Positions 33,461-45,144 of a stretch of DNA of 64,000 nt are shown in pieces. This stretch comes from Aplectana chamaeleonis (lineage: Eukaryota; Nematoda; Chromadorea; Rhabditida; Cosmocercidae): contig JAPDOI010000210.1 in the NCBI GenBank assembly GCA_029168955.1, forward strand, positions 620,001-684,000. Direction: 5' to 3'. A program made the position numbers and the translations under genes. The number at the start of each line of letters is the position of its first letter. Positions within the stretch are counted from its first letter, which is position 1. A model generated the notes under the pieces. The model worked only from the letters and a program-made list of their open reading frames with translations. It ran no database searches and was not told where the DNA came from.

Positions 33461-34786
33461 CCTCTGTAGCTGCTCTCAGCCTCTATGAACGGAGTTACGT
33501 ATAGGCGATAGGTTGCGTTGAGTAAAGTAAAAAAAAAGTAAAAAAACAGTGCCGTAACCGAAAAACATAACCCGAAAACTGAGAAAGAACTCGTATTGGT
33601 GTTCAGCGCTCTAAATAATCCTTGAGCGGGAAAATTTTTTCGATCTCTAAAGTACGGACCATTATGAATTTTTGAAGCACCGGAATTCAAAATTTCTTTA
33701 TTGTCCCTGAGTTTATCGTGGTGATAGTTTGGGGCGCACAACACAATTTTAAGATCCATTCTCTTGTTCTTTCCTTTTTTTTACAAAAATTGAAGTGAAT
33801 TACGTAGGGCACAATGACAAGTAATTATGGTAAATCCTCAATAAACGCCTAAAACCCCGTTCAGAGAAACGGAGCGCAGCTAACAATAAGAAGGTCAAAC
33901 TCGAATTTTTTTCGCTGAAAATTTATGCTATAAAGTTGCTTTTCACAAGGGATGACCACTTTCGCAGAGTGGTCTTTTCTTGTAAGAAAGGCTCCTAGGG
34001 AGTTCGATAAAGAGAATATCACTGACTATCTCAAAAATTTGTGTTATAATTATGATAGCTATTCGATTTATGAACAAAAAAATCACAGAGTTTTCATGGT
34101 TTTCAGGCCACATTCTGGACCATCAAACAATTTTCTCGCGATGGGCTTTTTTGCGGCATTCGAATATTCTCACCTGGAAAGAGTTGAAATAAAAAAAACA
34201 ACTAATCATACTTCAAAACTTATCCAATGCTGTACCGCGCAATTTTTTTTTTGCAAAAAAGCGTTTTTCTGCGTTTTTTGCGCTCACGAAGTGCCGTATC
34301 GCCATAACTTGCTTTAATGTGGTCCGATTTTGATTTTGAAGTCATTTTTGGATTGCTTTTATTGAGTCCTATATGACAGTGTGACAAAATAATAGATTCA
34401 ACTTCTGAAGTCAACCGAAAATTGTATATTTGCGCCACAAAATCCCTCATTATAAACTGATCGGACGGTCATGATAGCAGAAATCTGTCATATTTTGGTC
34501 TGTGGTCGATGTAAGTTTTAGAATTCTTCAACAAAACACCTTAGTTGAAAAGATTTTCCACGAATACCATCGCATTCGCCTGACTAAGAGAAACACCAAA
34601 ACTGCCTGAAAAAAGTCATTTCTTCAATTTTGAAGCGAGTCATGTCGATGCGACGCTTTCTGAGCACGAAAACGTTTTTTCGGAGAAAAAATGATCGTTA
34701 ATGTATTCAAATGAATTTATTGTTCAAGCTTCTGAGTGATTCATTTATGACCATACTAAAAGTGTGACAGTAGTACAATAGTATGA
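33461..34786. other. Unassigned DNA with repeat fragments
   Basis: 33590-33740 resembles the ACAAGGG-element interior. A 121-codon frame at 33952-34317 runs into a repeat-like AAAAAGCGTTTTTCTGCG stretch at about 34257 also seen near 18800, so it is not accepted as a gene. Confidence 0.3.
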
Positions 34787-34789
34787 CAA

Positions 34790-34869
<80 letters not shown>

Positions 34870-35060
34870 AAGTAAATAAACAAATAAATTAATTAATAAA
34901 TAAATAAATAGATAAACAATCAAATAAATGAGTAAATAAATAAATAAAGTGATCAATAAATGAATGAAAAAATAAATAAATTAATTAATTAATAAATTAC
35001 CAAAAAATAAATTAATTAATAAACAAAATAAATAAATAAGTAAAGAAAAAATAAATGTAT
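34787..35060 (+). repeat. AAAT microsatellite
   Basis: Pure (AAAT)n for about 80 bp from 34789 to 34868, then imperfect AAAT/AATT/AAAC repeats to about 35060. A 66-codon minus-strand frame over it is only repeat translation. Confidence 0.95.
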
Positions 35061-35234
35061 AAATGAGGGTGCTGGAATATTTGTATTAATTGAAATTATT
35101 CCACAAATTATCCGACTTAACTCTATTTTTTCATTTCGAGTTTTTCAGCATACAACTTTCAATAAAGTGATCATACTCAAAAAGTCGCTTGTGAACATCT
35201 GAATTGTGGAGATATACACCGTGCATTTGGAACT

Positions 35235-36080
35235 TTACTTATTTCGGAAGCTCGTTCCTCTCAAACTTGATGACATGAAAATTCTCAAATGTGGTCTTAG
35301 AAGTGTCCGATCTGGTTTCAGAAGTGACCCGCGTAGACTCATTGCGGCAGAAAACAAATACATGAAATTAACAAGCGAGAATGGGATGAAATCAAGCTAC
35401 ACCAATGAAAAAAAAAACAAAAAAACAAAAAATGATGAAAATGAAGGTAAAAGTTGATAAAATAAGAAACTAGTTCATATTCATCAAATCCAAGATCACT
35501 GCGGTCATTTTAATAATGTATGACTACCACTGAACCTCAATTTCCCCACGTGTTACGCACAAAGACGGTTTTTTTTTGGCAAGACTTGGGAAGCAGAAAA
35601 ATCATGCAATTTGTCAGAAAACTCCAGCATGAAAGCTGTGACCACTGTGATGGCAATATGTAATGTAACATAATGTGGCAAACTCATACCGATGCGAAAA
35701 ATCCGCCTCCTCCAGTAGGTGCGAGACCCAGTTGCACCTCAACGTGCTGATTCTGAGCCACATGCTGTACGACAACTGGTGCTGGTAGAACTGGAGTGGT
35801 AGCAGATCGTTCTCCAGGTGTAACCGTTGATGACTTCGGCCGAAGTGTAGTCTGACCTTGACTGAGAAGATTTTTGGGAGCACCAACTGGTAACACCATC
35901 AGCACGTGTCTCACCTGTAAATCAGATTTCTTTTGTATAAATCTCAAGCAAAAGAAGTTACAAACAGAATTCGATATCGGTATCAGCATGACTGATAAAC
36001 AACAATATCGTACGATCAAGCAACACTTACGCATATGAATACATAGTTTGCTTTACAAATAGCACAGAAATCGCTTCACA
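35235..36080 (-). CDS. Possible spliced gene, product unknown
   Basis: Three pieces fit one minus-strand gene. The middle exon (35690-35914) is the best supported. An upstream piece ends at 36031 before a strong donor GTAAGT; read in phase 0 it ends SDFCAICKANYVFIC. The 116-bp intron ends TTTACAG at 35915. After the middle exon a donor GTATGAGT (35689) could join an acceptor behind a long T run (...CATTGGTGTAG, exon from 35396). That exon reads in phase 0 to TAA at 35235 and encodes a hydrophobic LDFIPFSLVNFMYLF then a basic tail. The start, the first exon boundary and the last exon are uncertain, and the family is not recognised. Confidence 0.3.
35690..35914 (-). CDS. Candidate internal exon, 75 codons, phase 0/0
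   Basis: Bounded by TTTACAG upstream and G|GTATGAGT downstream, exactly 225 bases, open in phase 0. The peptide is Val/Pro/Gln/Thr-rich (VLMVLPVGAPKNLLSQG ... VEVQLGLAPTGGGGFFAS) with mixed codon use unlike AT-rich random frames. It shares no sequence with the repeats in this window. The upstream junction CAG|GTGAGA could also be read as a donor, which is the main alternative. No domain recognised. Confidence 0.42.
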
Positions 36081-36264
36081 TCTCATTATGGATCAATGGG
36101 ATTTTTGTTGCGCTATCATCGGACCCTGCTTTGGATTAGTTGCTTTTGGCACGAGCGGACGCGTTGAGGCAAATCCTGATCACTAGCGGGCGAGCCTTGC
36201 TTGTAAGGGATTACCGCGATGGAACTACTCATGTTTTCAATACGTTTTTAGCGCACCCTAAGGT

Positions 36265-36394
36265 GTCGTTTATAGTTCCGCCGTCTAGCGGCGCGGCGAA
36301 GTGGAATTCTCTAATATTGATCGTGCCGCGCCGCGTGATCAATATCATAGAATTGCACTTCGCCACGCCGCTCGGCGGCGGAACTATAAACGAC
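36265..36394. repeat. GC-rich miniature palindrome
   Basis: Arms of about 58 bp: GTCGTTTATAGTTCCGCCG... pairs with ...CGGCGGAACTATAAACGAC, with TTGATC/GATCAA near the centre. Related to the diverged element at 23184-23317. The AGAGTTCC-type elements at 37534-37676 and 43038-43153 are similar in size and GC pattern. Confidence 0.75.
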
Positions 36395-36399
36395 CCCGA

Positions 36400-36791
36400 A
36401 TGCTAGCCGTAATATCAATTTCGGCACAGTTAAGTACGTGAAAGGTGCTGTGAAACGTGTAAAAAAATGATATATGACGGCAGAGAAGGCTCGTAAATAA
36501 GTCTCGAAGTTTTTTTTCTGGGTTTCAAATTCTGAAAATAGCATTTCTTGGTTATTTTCGATACCTTTTCTGCACCAAATGGACCGTCCAAGAACCCAAG
36601 TTCCAAACAATATTCGTATGTCCAAGCTGTATATAGTTTCTGATGAAGGTTGACACACAGCCTTTTCCTCGGGACACTCATAATAAGACCAGCCAAAATT
36701 TTAACCCCTGGGGATGGCTCAGCCGGCACCGGTCCAAAGAGCTTACCAAGAAGTCGAGCGGCTAACGCGACATCGCGATAGTGCTACACCT
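36400..36791. other. No feature seen
   Basis: No gene or repeat recognised. Confidence 0.35.
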
Positions 36792-36998
36792 GGGGCGGCA
36801 TGCATGAACGCAGCGAAAGGTGTCAGGGAGCCGCTCCGCGTGCCATGCGCGCAGCGTCGAGCAACGGGGCGGCCCCGAATTTCGTGGCGTGTGTTGATGT
36901 GCCTGATTTTCCGGGGCCGCCCCGTTGCTCGACGCTGCGCGCATGGCACGCGGAGCGGCTCCCTGACACCGTTCGCTGCGTTCATGCATGCCGCCCCT
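36792..36998. repeat. Palindrome with 86-bp GC-rich arms
   Basis: 36792-36877 and 36912-36998 are almost perfect reverse complements (GGGGCGGCATGCATGAACGC ... CCGCTCCGCGTGCCATGCGC) around a 34-base loop. Short ORFs reading MNAAKGVREPLRVPCAQRRA occur on both strands because of the symmetry. A diverged relative lies at 50396-50705. Confidence 0.85.
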
Positions 36999-36999
36999 G

Positions 37000-37533
37000 A
37001 CCTTGCACGGCTCAATTTAGGGTAATGAGACCGACGGTGCGGGAATGAACAGTAAATTATGGGGCATAGAGGGCCTTTACAGTCCACCGCAACGAAAAAA
37101 GGCGGTGGTGCGTTTGCGGTCAACACACTAAGTATACGATCGATCCGGGTGCTTCGCGAAATTTGTCGCTGATCGGCGTGACAGCTGATTAACAAGTTGT
37201 TTCGGTTTTTCCTTTTTATCTCTTTTCTCCTAGCTTACATTTCCAATTTATTGCTGGGTGTTGTGGTTAAAGGCTTACATCCCACTTCACTCCACCAACT
37301 GTAGTATTGCAATACGAAACCATCGATTCTCTTTGATGCGAAACATCACCGTGATTGACAAATATCGCTTTTTAGCCGGGATCATACTTCCAGCGAAGAG
37401 CGAAGCAATGCAATGTTTACCATCACAATCGACTTGGAATCGATACGTCTGATACGCACTGTCGCTGGTCGCGGGAAATATGAGCCCGGCTCTTTTCACG
37501 CATCGCAGCGACGAGACTATTAAGCCGGCGTTA
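37000..37533. repeat. GATCATAC-type inverted repeat and flank
   Basis: 37377-37498: GCCGGGATCATACTTCCAGC pairs imperfectly with GCTGGTCGCGGGAAATATGAGCCCGGC. A close relative follows at 37677-37780 (GCCGGTATCATACCTCCAGC), and an end fragment lies at 42246-42284. The rest is unassigned. Confidence 0.45.
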
Positions 37534-37676
37534 GGCCTATTGTAGAGTTCCCTCGCAGCGCGGCGCGGCGAAAGGTTTTCTCTGGGCATCGACCGATAAG
37601 GCGCCGCCCGTCGATTCGCATGTGAATCATGAAATCGCGCCGCGCCACGGTGGAACTCTAAAAACCCCCTTAGGCC
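37534..37676. repeat. AGAGTTCC miniature inverted-repeat element
   Basis: GGCCTATTGTAGAGTTCC...GCGGCGCGG pairs with CCGCGCCACGGTGGAACTCTA...TTAGGCC. The same plan (AGAGTTCCA...TGGAACTCT) is seen at 43038-43153. Confidence 0.55.
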
Positions 37677-37972
37677 GGTATCATACCTCCAGCGACCAGC
37701 GACGGGACGAAATGTTTACCATCAGTGTCGACCGAAAATCGATATGCCTGATATGCACTGTAGCCGTCGTTAGGCAGCGTCCATACGTGGCGAAAGCGTG
37801 CGATTACGCGAAATCGATGTTCATCGAGGGCACAGGTTTTGCTTGCCGCTCACGCACGCTCCCTCTCGCACGCTTCCGCCCGCTCGCTCTCGCTCGCTTA
37901 CGCCAGCTCAAAAAAATAAGAAGCAAGTTCCGAGCTTATTGCTCAATCCCTAAAGTAGGATACATTGACCTA

Positions 37973-38603
37973 TTCCTGAAAGTTTAGGTTCCTGGCAAAA
38001 GTAAAGATTTGGCATGGTCATAAAAATATACTCAGTTGAAAAGGGAAAATAAAGAAAAATGAAAAAAGGTTTTGAAATATTCCTGAGAACGATTTGGCGT
38101 GGAATAATTTGTTTTTCGGGAAATGAAGTGAAATAGTTGAAAGTATGATTTGGCAGTCGAGTTTGAATCAACTATTGATAAGAGTTGTGCAAAACGAGAG
38201 ATCGCCTTGTCTGTGCTCATCCGTAGAACATATCAAAGCGAAATCACGCGTGAAATGGGAAGAATCAAAACTTTTTCGAGCCTGTGATGCGGCGGTCTTC
38301 ACTTATTAGGTGAAGCAAAATCAACACGCGTGATTTCGCTTTGATATGTTCTACGGATATACAGACAAGGCGATCTCTCGTTTTGCACAACTCTTATCAA
38401 TAGTTGATTCAAACTCGACTGCCAAATCATACTTTCAACTATTTCACTTCATTTCCCGCTAAACAAATTATTCTACGCCAAATCGTTCTCAGGAATATTT
38501 CAAAACCTTTTTTTCATTTTTCTTTATTTTCCCTTTTCAACTGAGTATATTTTTATGACCATGCCAAATCTTTACTTTTGCCAGGAACCTAAACTTTCAG
38601 GAA
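37973..38603. repeat. Long palindrome, two 280-bp arms
   Basis: 37973-38252 and 38325-38603 pair almost base for base, from TTCCTGAAAGTTTAGGTTCC outside to ATCACGCGTG inside, around a 72-base loop. A strand could fold into a hairpin of nearly 280 bp. A diverged member of the same family lies at 45145-45650. Non-coding. Confidence 0.9.
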
Positions 38604-38679
38604 TTTCATTTTATTTTCCTAAAGGTTTCCTTTCTAACATGATTTATGCCTGGTGGTGTTAGATGAAAGTAAACCCAGT

Positions 38680-41480
38680 GATGTCCTGCCCCCCTCACCC
38701 TTCTATGACGTCCTTCGCACTCCAGCTGATGTCCTGCACACCTCTCTGATGTCCTGCACACGCCCACTGATGTCCTGCACCCTTCCACTGATGTCCTACA
38801 CACTTTCTATAAGGTGCTGCACACTCCCACTATAGTCCTGCACACACTCACTGATGTCCTGCACACTTTCTATGACATCCTGCACACTCCCACTAATGTC
38901 CTGCGCACATTCTGTTACATCTTGCACACTCCCACTGATGTCCTGCACACTTTCTACGGCGTTCTGCGCACACCGATTTGGGTCTCGCACTTTCTACGGC
39001 GTCCGGCGCACTCCCACTTGGGTCCCGCACACTTTCTACGGCGTCCGGCGCACTCTCATTTGGGTCCCACACACTTTCTACGGCGTTCTGCGCACACCCT
39101 TTTGGGGCCCACACATTTACTACGGCGTTCTGCGCACACCCATTTGCGTCCCGCACACTTTCTACGGCGTCCGGCGCACTCTCATTTTGGGTCCCGCACA
39201 CTTTCTACGGCGTCCGGCGCACTCTCATTTGGGTCCCGCACACTTTCTACGGCGTCCGGCGCACTCCCACTCGGGTCCCGCACACTTTCTACGGCGTTCT
39301 GCGCCCACTCATTTGGGTCCCACACACTTTCTAGGGCGTTCTGCGCACACCCATTTGGGTCCCGCACACTTTCTACGGCGTCCGGCGCACTCCCACTTGG
39401 GTCCCGCACACCATCTACGGCGTCCGGCGCACTCTCATTTGGGTCCCACACACTTTCTAGGGCGTTCTGCGCACACCCTTTTGGGTCCCGCACATTTACT
39501 ACGGCGTTCTGCGCACACCCATTTGGGTCCCACACATTTACTACGGTGTTCTGCGCACACCCATTTGCGTCCCGCACACTTTCTACGGCGTCCGGCGCAT
39601 TCCCACGTGAGTCCCGCACACTTTCTACGGCGTCCGGCGCACTCTCATTTGGGTCCCGCACACTTTCTACGGCGTCCGGCGCACTCTCATTTGGGTCCCA
39701 CACACTTTCTAGGGCGTTCTGCGCACACCCATTTAGGTCCCGCACACTTTCTACGGCGTCCGGCACTCGACTCCCATTTGGGTCCTGCACACCATCTACG
39801 GCGTCCGGCGCACTCTCATTTGGGTCCCACACACTTTCTAGGGCGTTCTGCGCACACCCTTTTGGGTCCCGCACATTTACTACGGCGTTCTGCGCACACC
39901 CATTTGGGTCCTGACACACTTTCTAGGGCGTTCTGCGCACACCCATTTGCGTCCCGCACACTTTCTACGGCGTCCGGCGCACTCTCATTTGGGTCCCGCA
40001 CACTTTCTACGGCGTCCGGCGCACTCTCATTTTGGGTCCCGCACACTTTCTACGGCGTCCGGCGCACTCTCATTTGGGTCCCGCACACTTTCTACGGCGT
40101 CCGGCGCACTCCCACTCGGGTCCCGCACACTTTCTACGGCGTTCTGCGCCCACTCATTTGGGTCCCGCACACTTTCTACGGCGTCCGGCTCACTCTCATT
40201 TGGGTCCCGCACACTTTCTACGGCGTCCGGCGCACTCTCATTTGGGTCCCACACACTTTCTAGGGCGTTCTGCGCACACCCATTTGGGTCCCGCACACTT
40301 TCTACGGCGTCCGGCGCAATCCCACTTGGGTCCCACACCATCTACGGCGTCCGGCGCACTCTCATTTGGGTCCCACACACTTTCTAGGGCGTTCTGCGCA
40401 CACCCTTTTGAGTCCCGCACATTTACTACGGCGTTCTGCGCACACCCATTTGGGTCCCACATTTACTACGGTGTTCTGCGCACACCCATTTGCGTCCCGC
40501 ACACTTTCTACGGCGTCCGGCTCATTCCCACGAGAGTCCCGCACGCTTTCTACGGCGTCCGGCGCACTCTCATTTGGGTCCCGCACACTTTCTACGGCGT
40601 CCGGCGCACTCTCATTTGGGTCCCACACACTTTCTAGGGCGTTCTGCGCACACCCATTTGGGTCCCGCACACTTTCTACGGCGTCCGGCGCACTCCCACA
40701 TGGGTCCCGCACACTTTCTACGGCGTCCGGCTCACTCTCATTTGGGTCCCACACACTTTCTAGGGCGTTCTGAGCACACCCATTTGGGTCCCACACATTT
40801 ACTACGGCGTTGTGCGCACACCCATTTGGGTCCCGCACACTTTCTAGGGCGTTCTGCGCACACCCATTTGGGTCCCGCACACTTTCTACGGCGTCCGGCG
40901 CACTCTCATTTGGGTCACGCACACTTTCTACGGCGTCCGGCGCACTCTCATTTTGGGTCCCGCACACTTTCTACGGCGTTCTGCGCGCACTCTCATTTGG
41001 GTCCCTGCACACTTTCTACGGCGTCCGGCGCACTCCCACTCGGCTCCCGCACACTTTCTACGCCGTTCTGCGCCCACTCATTTGGGTCCCGCACACTGTC
41101 TACGGCGTCCGCCTCACTCTCTTTTGGGTCCCGCACACTTTCTACGGCGTCCGGCGCACTCTCATTTGGGTCCCACACACTTTCTAGGGCGTTCTGCGCA
41201 CACCCTTTTGGGTCCCGCACACTTTCTACGGCGTCGGGCGCACTCTCATTTGGGTCCCACACACACTTTCTACGGCGTTCTGCGCACTCTCATTTGGGTC
41301 CCACACACTTTCTCTGGCGTTCTGCGCACACCCATTTGGGTCCCGCAAACTTTCTACGGCGTCCGGCGCACTCCTACTTTGGTCACACACATGTTCTACG
41401 ACGTCTTTCGCTCTCCTGCTGGGGTCCCGCACAGTATCTACGGCGTTCTGTGGCGCACTTCTGGTCACACCGTGCGGCGT
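38680..41480 (+). repeat. 21/42-bp minisatellite with higher-order repeats
   Basis: From 38680 to about 38975 the unit is 21 bp (GATGTCCTGCACACTCCCACT and variants). From about 38975 to 41395 the unit is 42 bp, made of two diverged 21-mers (GGGTCCCGCACACTTTCTACG and GCGTCCGGCGCACTCTCATTT), roughly 58 copies by length. Groups of distinctive variants recur at about 380 bp and at 924-925 bp (22 units). Because 42 is divisible by 3, long frames of up to 469 codons occur on both strands. Single-base insertions in several units break every frame, so I do not accept them as genes. Confidence 0.95.
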
Positions 41481-41484
41481 TCAA

Positions 41485-43037
41485 AAGTACTTCCGAGATC
41501 CCGCCGTATTGATTGAAGCGTTGCCCCGTCAAATCTGAGCAAAAGCCTATCAGTAATGGTGTTCATTTCACTAGTTCATTTTTACGAATAAGCAAACGTC
41601 GGTTGGTTTTTAATAACATGTTTACGTGTTTTTGTCTTTCTTTACCCTCAATTTTGAGGTTCCGCAAAAATTGAGCTACCAACTTCAAAATTTGACAGGA
41701 GCTAGGTGCAAACAAAACCAGCTTCCTGGCCAAAAATGAGCTCACTAGCTCAACGATAAGTGTTCCAACAAGATCGTGAACGCCAACTGAAAAAAAAGGA
41801 GATGAACATTTTTTCGACCAAAATGACGTGGTTTCGACACTTTTTCTCGAATCTCAGGTAACCACTTCGGACCATTTTTTTAACAGTTATTCACCTTTCT
41901 AAAGTGTATTGAATGCAAAAAGAACGGTCTTCCTACGTTTACTCTGGACCCTGATACTGAGATCAGGGGGTTGCGCGATGGCGAATCAAAGCCAAATCTG
42001 GTGAGCGCTTCGCGCTCACCACAATTGCAGAACTACATACTGCCCTTGTTTTCCATAATCCCACCACGGAAGTCGAAAACCGTGGGAAATCATAAGCCGA
42101 CTCGAGCGATTGATAACCCGATCAAACGTTGTCAATCGAATCAACACGAGGCAGGGGTGTTTGGCTGTGTTAATTTGCAGGCAGCGTTGAGGAGCATCGA
42201 GAGGCGCACAACAGCGGGAACGCCCGCTCTCGCCACATGTGGACGCTGCCTCAGTCGCGGGAGATATGATCCCGGCCTGAGACCTTTTTTAGAGTTCAAT
42301 CTTAGCACGCTCATGTTACGGGGAGCCATATCAATTGGGCCGCAACGCGGTGAGACATTGCGTCCCTCCAAGAGTCGATCGCGCCGGACATTAGAGGTCC
42401 CGCCAGGATTTACAATGGCGTCGCCATTTAGCTCTCCGCCTGGCAGTGGGGCGCGGTGCGATCGCTTGTGGGTACCGAGCATAATTTGGTTTTTTATCCA
42501 TTTTAGCGCTCAATTTTTTCACAATTTGTTTTTTTTTGCTACTACTCCGTTTTCGATGTTACGTGCTACTTTGTTCTTGCTGTCGCGTTTTGTCCTAATC
42601 AAATTACGCCTGATTTTTTTCGCTTAGGTAAAAAATTCATTCCTGTCGTAAACAGACTAGCCTATTTGTTTTTGAGTTTTCTTTCTTTTCGAGTTTTTCT
42701 TCATTTCACCGTGTCTGAAGTGTGATATTTCCGCATTCTGAGAAAAAAAACTCTTCAAACACGGTAGAACAGATAAAAAAGGAAAAAATGAAAAAAAAAC
42801 AAGCGGGCCGGTCTGCTCAAGACGAGGATGGAAGTTTGCCTTTAGAGCAAAAAATTTGGAATGAAGCTTGATATTGAGACTCTGAGCAGCAAACAAATTA
42901 TTAGCGAAAGCAAATGTACATGTAGCCAAATACGAAGGGCACGAGCGAAAATTTACTGAATTAGTGTGCACCTCTGCATTCTGTGTAATAATGCGTCGTC
43001 GCAAAAGTTCATCGCGCGGCAATCATAGGGAGCCTTC
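41485..43037. other. No gene recognised
   Basis: GC-rich stretch at 42100-42480 with a GATATGATCCCGGCC end fragment of the GATCATAC-type repeat, otherwise unassigned. Frames of 218 and 113 codons there overlap on opposite strands and show no domain. Confidence 0.3.
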
Positions 43038-43153
43038 AGAGTTCCATCGCGACGGGGCACGATGTCATGATCCATATGCGCATAGACGAGCGGACCGTTA
43101 TCGATCGATGCCCACAAAAAGATCCCATCGCCCCGCGCTGCGATGGAACTCTA
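43038..43153. repeat. AGAGTTCC miniature inverted-repeat element
   Basis: AGAGTTCCATCGCGACGGGGC at the left pairs with GCCCCGCGCTGCGATGGAACTCT at the right. The interior has ATCGATCGAT. See 37534-37676. Confidence 0.6.
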
Positions 43154-44670
43154 AAATAAGTCATAGAGCGACGCAACGCGATTATAAATGCAACGCGTCA
43201 GTCGCGCCGCATCGTCAACAATCGCGCCGCGGCGCAGTGGACTCTGAAAACCCTCTGTGTTGGAAACAACCGCACCACGGCCTTTTTCATTTGCGGTGGA
43301 CTACAATTCCATCCACAGAGAAATACACACGAGCGCAGAGGTACCATTGCTATCAGCGCGGGGCTCTCTATAATCAGATACGAATTGAAAAACGATTTCA
43401 AGGGTTGATTGCATTGAAAACAGACAGAGAGCAAGGAGCAGTTGGTCTTCCCAACGTGTAGGGTGGCTCTAGGCGGAGTCTTACCCGAGACCTATTCTAG
43501 TATGTAGTTTCCGGGTCTCATTCAGTTGATCTAGTTGAAGGCAAATGGTGTACTAGGGTAGCACGAAGGGGCCTCCATTCTCTCTATAAACGGAGTATCC
43601 GGTCGTTATTAATCATGAAAGCGAAGGGTTCACGTGCAATTTCTTGCTGGCTGCGCCTTGAACCTCATAAACGTCAACATCGGTACCATGAATGGATGAG
43701 TAAATCAAACGACCGCAATGATGAAAGGTTGCATGAGCTCGAAAAGAGTACCTAACGCCTATACCACAACACTACCCTCTCTCATCTACAGAGGCAATGG
43801 TGCGAGCATATTGAGAAAGAAATTGGCAGCGATTTGGAGTAAAAGAACCACCAACAACCATCCAGCCGAATGAAATACGAACAGAGAGTTCGGAAGCTGC
43901 AAAAAGAACTGGCGAACACAAGGCTGCTGCATTCATGGCCTATTTGAAGAAGGCTTTTTTCGAAAATAAACAAGTGCTGAAGTACGTCATCTTCAGAATC
44001 GCATCCGCTTGCTGAAAACGCGCCTCACCGTAGAATTTCTCTCACATATAAACTACTACATACATACTTTTTGTTGCATTTGCTCACGTCAATGAACTGT
44101 TAAAGAGTTCGAAAAAAAGGGGATTGAAGAAAAATTCGTGTCTTGGAGGCTTATTCTGACATCAGAATAACCTTCAAGTTTCCCCGCTCATTCTGGACAG
44201 AATTGTGGTGCGCGCAAGCGCTCACAGAATTTGGTTTGGATCATCCGCACGCAACCCGCTTTTCGAAATCTCAGTTCAGAGTGAACGCAGAAATTAGAGC
44301 TGGATTGCATTAGAAAGAGCGTAAAAAAATTGGGTATACACCAGAAATGGTTTGGAACGGCTAACTGGTTTCGAGAGAAAAAATTGAAAACCCGCTCGTT
44401 TTTGTTGTTAATCTCCTTTTTCAGACAGCGTTCTACGATCTTGCCGGAGTACCGCCAAAATTGAGCTAGAAGCTCATTTTTGAACTGAGACTTAAATTGG
44501 TGCAGGTCGCTCCTATTCCATTTTGAAGATTATTTAACTTTGAAGGTACCTCAAAATCGTGGAGTTTATACTAAGTGCCGTGGAGCACGAAAACTGCTTG
44601 GACATGATACGGCTGAGACCAAGGTGTGGGGTGGATCTGCGGCCAGCTAACACGTCGGCGGAGGTAAGTA
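43154..44670. other. No gene recognised
   Basis: Unassigned. 43200-43260 has further GCGCCGCGGCGCAGTGGACTCT similar to the GC-rich miniature elements. Confidence 0.3.
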
Positions 44671-44679
44671 CGGAACTTG

Positions 44680-45045
44680 TCGGAAATTCGTTCTCGTGAC
44701 ACGAGAATTGATCGATAATCAATATTATCGATTTTCAAACTTGCATAAAATGCGGCGTGGAGTGGTGATTGCTGATGGGATTGTAGTTTTCTTGGTTGGG
44801 AAATTTTCCTCATGTCAGTCATTATCGATAAATAACAATCAATAATAATGTGAGATTTTTTTTTCATGCCTGTGCTCAATCTGATTTTGATTGTTGTTGA
44901 TGGCTCTAAGTCACCTGTGGGAAATTCTTCTCATCATGCAAGATCAAATATTAATGATCAATAATATCAGGTTTTCACGTGTTGCACAAAATGCAGCAAT
45001 GAGTGGTATTTTTTATGGTTTTGGCTAATAAGTTTCACAATTGTA
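44680..45045 (+). repeat. Degenerate tandem duplication, ~250 bp period
   Basis: 44717-44770 (AATCAATATTATCGATTTTC, TTGCATAAAATGCGGC) resembles 44957-45010 (GATCAATAATATCAGGTTTT, TTGCACAAAATGCAGC). GGGAAATTTTCCTCATG at about 44799 resembles GGGAAATTCTTCTCATC at about 44919. An old duplication. Confidence 0.45.
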
Positions 45046-45144
45046 CTCATTCGACAATCTCGTTGTTAGATGTTTCATCATTCCAAAATGGAAATCGTGG
45101 AGCAAAATTGGAGTCAGAAAGGGAACCTACGGGAAAAGTATGTG

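Noticed and set aside
33952..34317. 121-codon frame
   Set aside because: It runs into a repeat-like T-rich GCGTTTTT stretch, and no motif was seen.
38814..40263. Open frames of 366 and 469 codons over the minisatellite
   Set aside because: They are frames of a 42-bp repeat open on both strands. One-base unit changes break each of them, and no start, splice or domain signal was found.
42141..42482. 113-codon GC-rich minus-strand frame
   Set aside because: It overlaps a longer forward frame in the same GC-rich repeat-like DNA. No domain or start context.
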